In this document: piece after piece, positions 59,971 to 64,000 of the stretch
How the letters are laid out: each line of letters starts with the position of its first letter
Numbering within the stretch: position 1 is the stretch's first letter
Source of the DNA: Drechslerella dactyloides
Taxonomy: Eukaryota; Ascomycota; Orbiliomycetes; Orbiliales; Orbiliaceae
DNA length: 64,000 bases
Assembly (NCBI GenBank): GCA_020064725.1
Contig: JAGTWJ010000019.1
Coordinates: 4,898,001-4,962,000 of the forward strand
Reading direction: 5' to 3'
Program-made: the position numbers and the translations under genes
The notes under the pieces: generated by a model
Told to the model about the DNA's origin: nothing
The model's database searches: none
Seen by the model: only the letters and a program-made list of their open reading frames with translations

Positions 59971-60330
59971 CTAGTACTCGTTGAAGTTTAGGTGCCAGGA
60001 ATATATCTGACGGCTGGCTGGCCACCTGAATTCCATCCAACCTAACTCATGCCCATCAACTTGGAATGTTGGGACCCTGTCCAATAATAGTATTAATTGG
60101 GCATCATACAACATAGTCTCGGGGACGCTGGCTCCGCCAAGCTCGGAGGGTTGCGTCCCCGAGACTGCATACAACATTGGAGAACCCAGCGTCAATCTCT
60201 GAGAGTGATAGTTTTGAGTCCAATAGTAACCCCCGCTTTGGAATGAGACAAAGAAAGAAAGATTTGAGAATTCTATATATATTCGCTCCACAACGCCAAT
60301 GAGGATCGTTGGTTTGGTATTTCTCCTCAT
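59971..60330 (-). CDS. Possible small protein or remnant, 119 codons
   Basis: Low confidence. The frame reads GGYYWTQNYHSQRLTLGSPM, then, after 21 codons contributed by the inserted mini element, LILLLDRVPTFQVDG and GWMEFRWPASRQIYSWHLNF. The Trp/Tyr-rich ending looks like folded protein, but no family is recognised and the N-terminal start is uncertain. The frame lies in the convergent spacer and could be a fragment of an older gene. Confidence 0.3.
   Translation of the reverse strand: MRRNTKPTILIGVVERIYIEFSNLSFFVSFQSGGYYWTQNYHSQRLTLGSPMLYAVSGTQPSELGGASVPETMLYDAQLILLLDRVPTFQVDGHELGWMEFRWPASRQIYSWHLNFNEY
60105..60177. mobile_element. 53-bp mini element with 14-bp perfect inverted ends and 9-10 bp target duplication
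   Basis: The ends AGTCTCGGGGACGC (60115-60128) and GCGTCCCCGAGACT (60153-60166) are exact reverse complements. They are flanked by CATACAACAT at 60105-60114 and again at 60168-60177. The 24-bp interior contains a further CTCCG/CGGAG pair. Inverted ends plus a direct repeat of the flank is the footprint of cut-and-paste transposition; a 9-10 bp duplication is the size made by Mutator-like enzymes. At 53 bp it can only be a non-autonomous relic or a MITE-like internal deletion. It could alternatively be a foldback sequence formed otherwise, but the exact flank repeat argues for insertion. Confidence 0.6.
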
Positions 60331-60522
60331 TTTATTCCCCCAGCGCTGTGATATGATCGGCGAATGCTTTTGCGGCTTTTGTGCGACGTTGGAATTTGAC
60401 GCACAGCAGCTCTGAGATCAAAGTTGATTGCTGTGCCAGACGATGTGCTCGGGAGGACACAGGATATCAAAGAAGAGGCAGCCGCCAAGCCGGAAGGCAG
60501 CATCCCCGAGACTGGTCGTGCC

Positions 60523-61424
60523 TCAGGGTCGGCCCTTGCCTCTGGCCTTATTCTTCTTTGTTTCAGGTTTGCTGCCATCTTTCTCGCTGGTGCTAAAGTA
60601 TTTGTTCTGTGCCAGAACCATGTCGTTGCCCATTTTCCTGCCGCTCATTTTCCAGACCCGTGCAAAGTCGCCGGGAGAGACCTTCTTCCTCCCGCCGGGA
60701 ACTTCGGCTTCCAGCAGCTCTAGAAAGTCTCGCGGGAGAGAGTCGGAGTTGTCCTCATTGGAGGAGTTGGTACGCCGTCGTTTGGACGGACGGGATGCGG
60801 GGATAGGTTTGACGGGTGTGGGGTCCTTTGGGTCGTCGTCCATGTCCTCGAGAAAGTCAGCTGACATCCCCGCCCCTTCGCTCCCGTTCCCGTCGGATTG
60901 AGGGTCCAATTCCAGGTCGCTGGCGGTCAGGCCACCGCCGACGGCATCTTGCCCTGGCGTCGGATCGTCCTTCAGGTCGACTACCAGATCTTCCTCGTGA
61001 TCTCCATTCTGCGAGAGGAACGGCAGCGGGAGGCTGTTCTTGAATTTCAGTGCTGTTGCTCGGAGATCCCGTCAGTCAGCCGGGTTGGCGGATGGGGCAC
61101 GGGAGGAACGGGCGGGATGGTCTGACACTGCTTGACGCCGGTGTCCCTGCCTGCGATCAAGATGGATTCCTTGACTTTGCCGATCCTCGTGAGGCGTCCG
61201 TTGCCGGTGCCGGCGCCGGTTAGGATGTGTGTCTGCAGCGGGTGCCATTCCAGCTTGGGCGGCTTGTAGGACTCGGCGGATTTGGAGGACGCGAACTTGC
61301 TGCCCTTGACGAGGAGCTGGCGGCGGCCGGAGGACGGCTCGCGTGGGATGCCCGTGGCCGTGAACGAGTCGGACGACGACGGCAGGCTCTCGAGGGCCTC
61401 GTCAATGGTGGTCGGACCGGGCAT
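60523..61424 (-). CDS. Hypothetical nuclear-type protein, about 275 residues
   Basis: Not recognised. Exon 1 (61424-61127) starts MPGPTTIDEALESLPSSSDS and contains KPPKLEWHPLQTHILTGAG and RIGKVKESILIAGR. Exon 2 starts at 61052 or 61058 and ends at 60523; it reads LKFKNSLPLPFLSQNGD, an acidic patch, SRPSKRRRTNSS, FLELLEAEVPGGRKK and a Lys-rich end. The intron is inferred from a frame change and a GGCTGAC branch; its donor (GTCAGA at 61126) is weak, so the junction may be a few bases off. The bipartite basic clusters suggest a nuclear protein. It is divergent from the F-box gene, with 800 bp between them. Confidence 0.6.
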
Positions 61425-62221
61425 GACGGTGATGAACTACTATGATACAGATGGACGAGGGCTGCGAATGATGGTGTCGATAGACGGCGGCCGGCGGATG
61501 CGCGACTGGGATTTTGTGCGACGTCAACTTTTCGACAACAGGCCAACACATCCGCCGCCTTCATCATCATCCCATCTTCTGTTCCCCACACGCCCGTCCG
61601 AAGGCGGTCCCGCAGCGGGCGGAAGCCTGGTCGGCATCGGCTCACGATATAGTCAGGTCAGCATCAGCCGGGTTTCCGACATGCCCGATCCGTGGGAATG
61701 GGCAACTTGCATTCCCGGTCAGCTTCCCCAGCGAGTCGTCTAGCTCGAACAGCATGAAACCGACGGGCTCAACAGCTCAGCCCTCCTGGTGGTGTTATCG
61801 TTTGACCGCGCGGACTAACCGCACAAATGCAGTTGCATATGCAGGGTGAGATGTACGCATCATCGTCCGTACATACGGCACATACGTTCCTCGCGTCCGC
61901 CCAGAAGAGGGGTCCTGTCTCCTGGGAGCTCGTGGTCTCATTTATAATCCCTCCTGGCGTTACAAGCTCGGTCACTTGCCCCTCGACGCTCTTCTTTTCT
62001 CGTATATTCTTTTCTTCGGGCAGGTTGGCAGGTGCGCGTTTGCACGATGCTGCGTTGCGCCCCGCATCCTTCGAATCCCATCTCGCACCGCTGGACGCCG
62101 CCACGCTATATCGCTCGCCGACGATAATTAATAAGACCTTACGCATCGACGCTCCAGCGCACCGGAGCAAGCTACCTATCTATCCATCCCTCAATCCATC
62201 CGCTACATTCCGTCCTCCATC
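61425..62221. promoter_or_regulatory. Divergent upstream region of the hypothetical nuclear-type gene and the F-box gene
   Basis: No gene is called. Overlapping frames on both strands (61514-61849, 61769-62170, 61827-62252) have no motif. No clear TATA box was noted. Confidence 0.4.
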
Positions 62222-63490
62222 ATGGGCTTCTTCAAGCGACGAAAGAAGCTGACGCTCGGCCTCCGCATCCGCCAGAGCCTCCATCGAGCACTCGCCTCGG
62301 ACCCGCCGCCAATGGAGGAGAAAAATCCTTCGCCAGTCACGGCGGACGTCACTCCAGCCGACAGCCACGATCGGACGAGCAGCGGCCGGTCGACGTCGGC
62401 TGCGATCATACTCAACCCGGACGTGGAGTCCCAGATCCTGCTTCTCCCCGCGGAACTGCTCCGGGACATCTTCTCCTACCTCGACTCCGCGGACCTCCAG
62501 GCCCTCTACGACACGCACCCCCGCTTCCGAGCCATCGTCTACGAGCACCGCTCCTTCCTCTGCCGAGAGCTCGCCGAGCGCAATCTCCGCTACTACGCCC
62601 GGTACCTCAAGCCGGCATACTTTGACCTGCAGCGCGAATCCCGCGCCCAGTTCCTCGGCAAGGACGCCGCGTGGACGGCGTCGAGCGAGTACGGCGACGA
62701 CAGCTCCACGAACAGCAAGATATCAACATGGTATCTCCGACTGTGCAAGCTGGATAGAGTCACGAAGGAGCTGTACGCGCTCATGCCGGACGACGAGAAC
62801 GAATGGGAGACGGAGTATCTCCGCATCCAGGGTCTCTCGCCGTCGCAGTATAATCCGCGCGTGTGGCCGCGGCCGGGCAACCCGATGTTCTACTTTGCGC
62901 ACACCATAATCTCGTTCTACCAGTACAACTCGCTCGTAAAGGCGCCCAAGGACAGCCTGAACCATTTTCGGGTGCGGGATATCAAGCCCGTGTGTCGGTG
63001 CGCGCAGGGGTATTTCCGGTCGACGGCGCACCTGGGCATTCTCTGCGCGGTGTACATGGCCTGTTTGAAGTACAACACGCCGAGTAACGGTAGCGGCGAG
63101 GATAGCATTGGTAAAGACCACACGATACTGGCGCCGTATCTGCCGGAGTTTGGCGGCGGACTGGGGAACTACCTTCGCGGGACTAGGGTTTCCGTTAAGG
63201 AATTGTTCAAGATGGTGGTCGTCGTCATGCATCCTGCGAATCTGCTCAAGGTGATCAAGGAGCCGAGCCTCGAGACCATGTCTCGATTAAGAATCGTCCT
63301 GGAGACGCTGAAGAAGGTGCTGGTGCGCAACGAGGAGGAGCGGCGGAGGAGCGGCGTGGCGAGGACGTACACGAAGGGGCTGGAGATGATGGAGGGGTTC
63401 GCGCGTTACTGGGAAGAAGTGGCGGACGAGGACGAGCGGCAGAAGCTGTGGTACTTTGAGGACTGGGACCGGCTCGGACCGCTCAGGTAG
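62222..63490 (+). CDS. F-box protein
   Basis: One exon, 422 residues, starting MGFFKRRKKLTLGLRIRQSL. A basic, Ser-rich N-terminus of about 75 residues precedes an F-box: LLLPAELLRDIFSYLDSADL at about residues 78-97, continuing to HPRFRAIVYEH. The rest is alpha-helical-looking and Tyr/Arg-rich, with WYLRLCKLDRVTKELYAL, FAHTIISFYQYNSL and a C-terminal FARYWEEVADEDERQKLWYF. No WD40 or leucine-rich repeats are visible, so the substrate-binding part is of the undefined type common in filamentous fungi. F-box proteins usually tether substrates to SCF ubiquitin ligases through Skp1; this is family knowledge. Substrate unknown. Confidence 0.85.
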   Translation: MGFFKRRKKLTLGLRIRQSLHRALASDPPPMEEKNPSPVTADVTPADSHDRTSSGRSTSAAIILNPDVESQILLLPAELLRDIFSYLDSADLQALYDTHPRFRAIVYEHRSFLCRELAERNLRYYARYLKPAYFDLQRESRAQFLGKDAAWTASSEYGDDSSTNSKISTWYLRLCKLDRVTKELYALMPDDENEWETEYLRIQGLSPSQYNPRVWPRPGNPMFYFAHTIISFYQYNSLVKAPKDSLNHFRVRDIKPVCRCAQGYFRSTAHLGILCAVYMACLKYNTPSNGSGEDSIGKDHTILAPYLPEFGGGLGNYLRGTRVSVKELFKMVVVVMHPANLLKVIKEPSLETMSRLRIVLETLKKVLVRNEEERRRSGVARTYTKGLEMMEGFARYWEEVADEDERQKLWYFEDWDRLGPLR

Positions 63491-63683
63491 GATGAAGAAA
63501 CGGCATACATCGCGGCATATAATTCGTGGGTTGACAGCATATATATCGCGGCATATAATGGTACATGTTAATTTATTGTAATTAGATGAGGACACGACAT
63601 GTTTATGTTTGATGACACTTGCGTGCTGCGCTGCTACAATAATATAATCCTGCGCTCCATCTTTGATGATTTCCAGCGATGGC

Positions 63684-64000
63684 TTACTTCCAGCATCTGT
63701 TTCTTCGTTAGTCCTGTATATATTCACGATCGAATAATCTCTACTGTCAATGTGAAGTAGCACGGACGGTCTGCACTTACAAGATTTCGCAGTCCTCTTT
63801 TTCGACAACTGAATCTCCGGAAAGGAACTGGCCGCCGTTCTGTATAAATCTAGGCGTTAGAAAATATAAGTGCACCGAGCCGGGATATAGATTCGCACTC
63901 ACCAGGTGTGGAGCAGCCTTGCCAGGCACTTTGTGTCCATCAATATCCGCGAGAGCATGATAGAAGGTCTTCTTCTCAGCATCATGTCCGCCGAGGATGG
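63684..64000 (-). CDS. C-terminal part of an unidentified protein, 5' end outside window
   Basis: The frame enters at 64000 and reads ILGGHDAEKKTFYHALAD, then GHKVPGKAAPHL to a GTGAGT donor at 63902; after a 63-bp intron it reads NGGQFLSGDSVVEKEDCEIL (63839-63780). There the sequence allows two endings: a TAA directly after EIL (63777-63779), or splicing at the overlapping GTAAGTG to a last mini-exon at 63696-63684 (adding CWK), whose acceptor has a GACTAAC branch 18-20 nt upstream. I extend the feature to the spliced end because donor, branch and acceptor are all good. The family is not recognised. Confidence 0.5.

Larger units (their letters stand above)
59654..60522. other. Spacer holding a small terminal-inverted-repeat insertion
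   Basis: Both neighbouring genes end into this region. It carries the mini element at 60115-60167 and a minus-strand frame (59971-60330) listed separately. Confidence 0.5.

Noticed and set aside
63509..63559. Direct repeat of ATCGCGGCATATAAT downstream of the F-box gene
   Set aside because: There are just two copies 36 bp apart in a 3' region, with no inverted ends or coding content; noted as a simple duplication only.

Overview
The window is nuclear DNA of a filamentous ascomycete (Pezizomycotina). Nearly every gene has short spliceosomal introns, mostly 58-120 bp, with GTRNGT donors, a CTRAC branch site and a YAG acceptor. Recognisable housekeeping genes are typical of that group: an Rpd3-type deacetylase with a long charged tail, the proteasome JAMM subunit Rpn11, ribosomal protein uL14, a Ted1/Cdc1 phosphoesterase and an Mtc1-like protein. 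All calls are by eye from motifs and splice signals; no search was run.

Layout. 1-7.4 kb: 3' part of a Pro/Gln-rich disordered protein (-), an Mtc1-like gene (+), and a multipass membrane protein (-). 7.4-10.5 kb: AT-rich spacer ending in a promoter with two 5'-UTR introns. 10.5-19.1 kb: a five-exon gene for a 2770-residue protein joining an SF1 helicase, an NFX1-type cysteine region and three CbbX/SpoVK-like AAA modules. 19.7-20.3 kb: a DUF1772-like membrane protein. 21.3-26.4 kb: a 1648-residue AT-hook/RGG nuclear protein (-). 26.4-30.6 kb: no gene seen. 30.6-32.9 kb: an SDR and an unknown protein. 33-36.3 kb: AT-rich accessory DNA with a broken telomere-linked-helicase-type remnant, a small three-exon membrane-protein gene and a decayed tandem copy of it. 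36.8-45.6 kb: a conserved block of uL14, Ted1, Rpn11 and RpdA. 46-57 kb: two tandem paralogues of a zinc-finger protein family separated by long non-coding spacers. 58.5-64 kb: unknown proteins, an F-box protein and a gene cut by the window edge.

The genes are not an operon or an obvious metabolic cluster. The themes are chromatin and regulation (RpdA, AT-hook protein, the zinc-finger pair), protein quality control (Rpn11, F-box) and one large, probably RNA-directed ATPase. The observations most worth following are the helicase-NFX1-AAA fusion, a frame that stays open about 109 codons beyond the rpdA stop, a stop codon inside the apparent coding frame of the first zinc-finger paralogue, and a 53-bp terminal-inverted-repeat insertion with a 9-10 bp target duplication that adds exactly 21 codons to an open frame.
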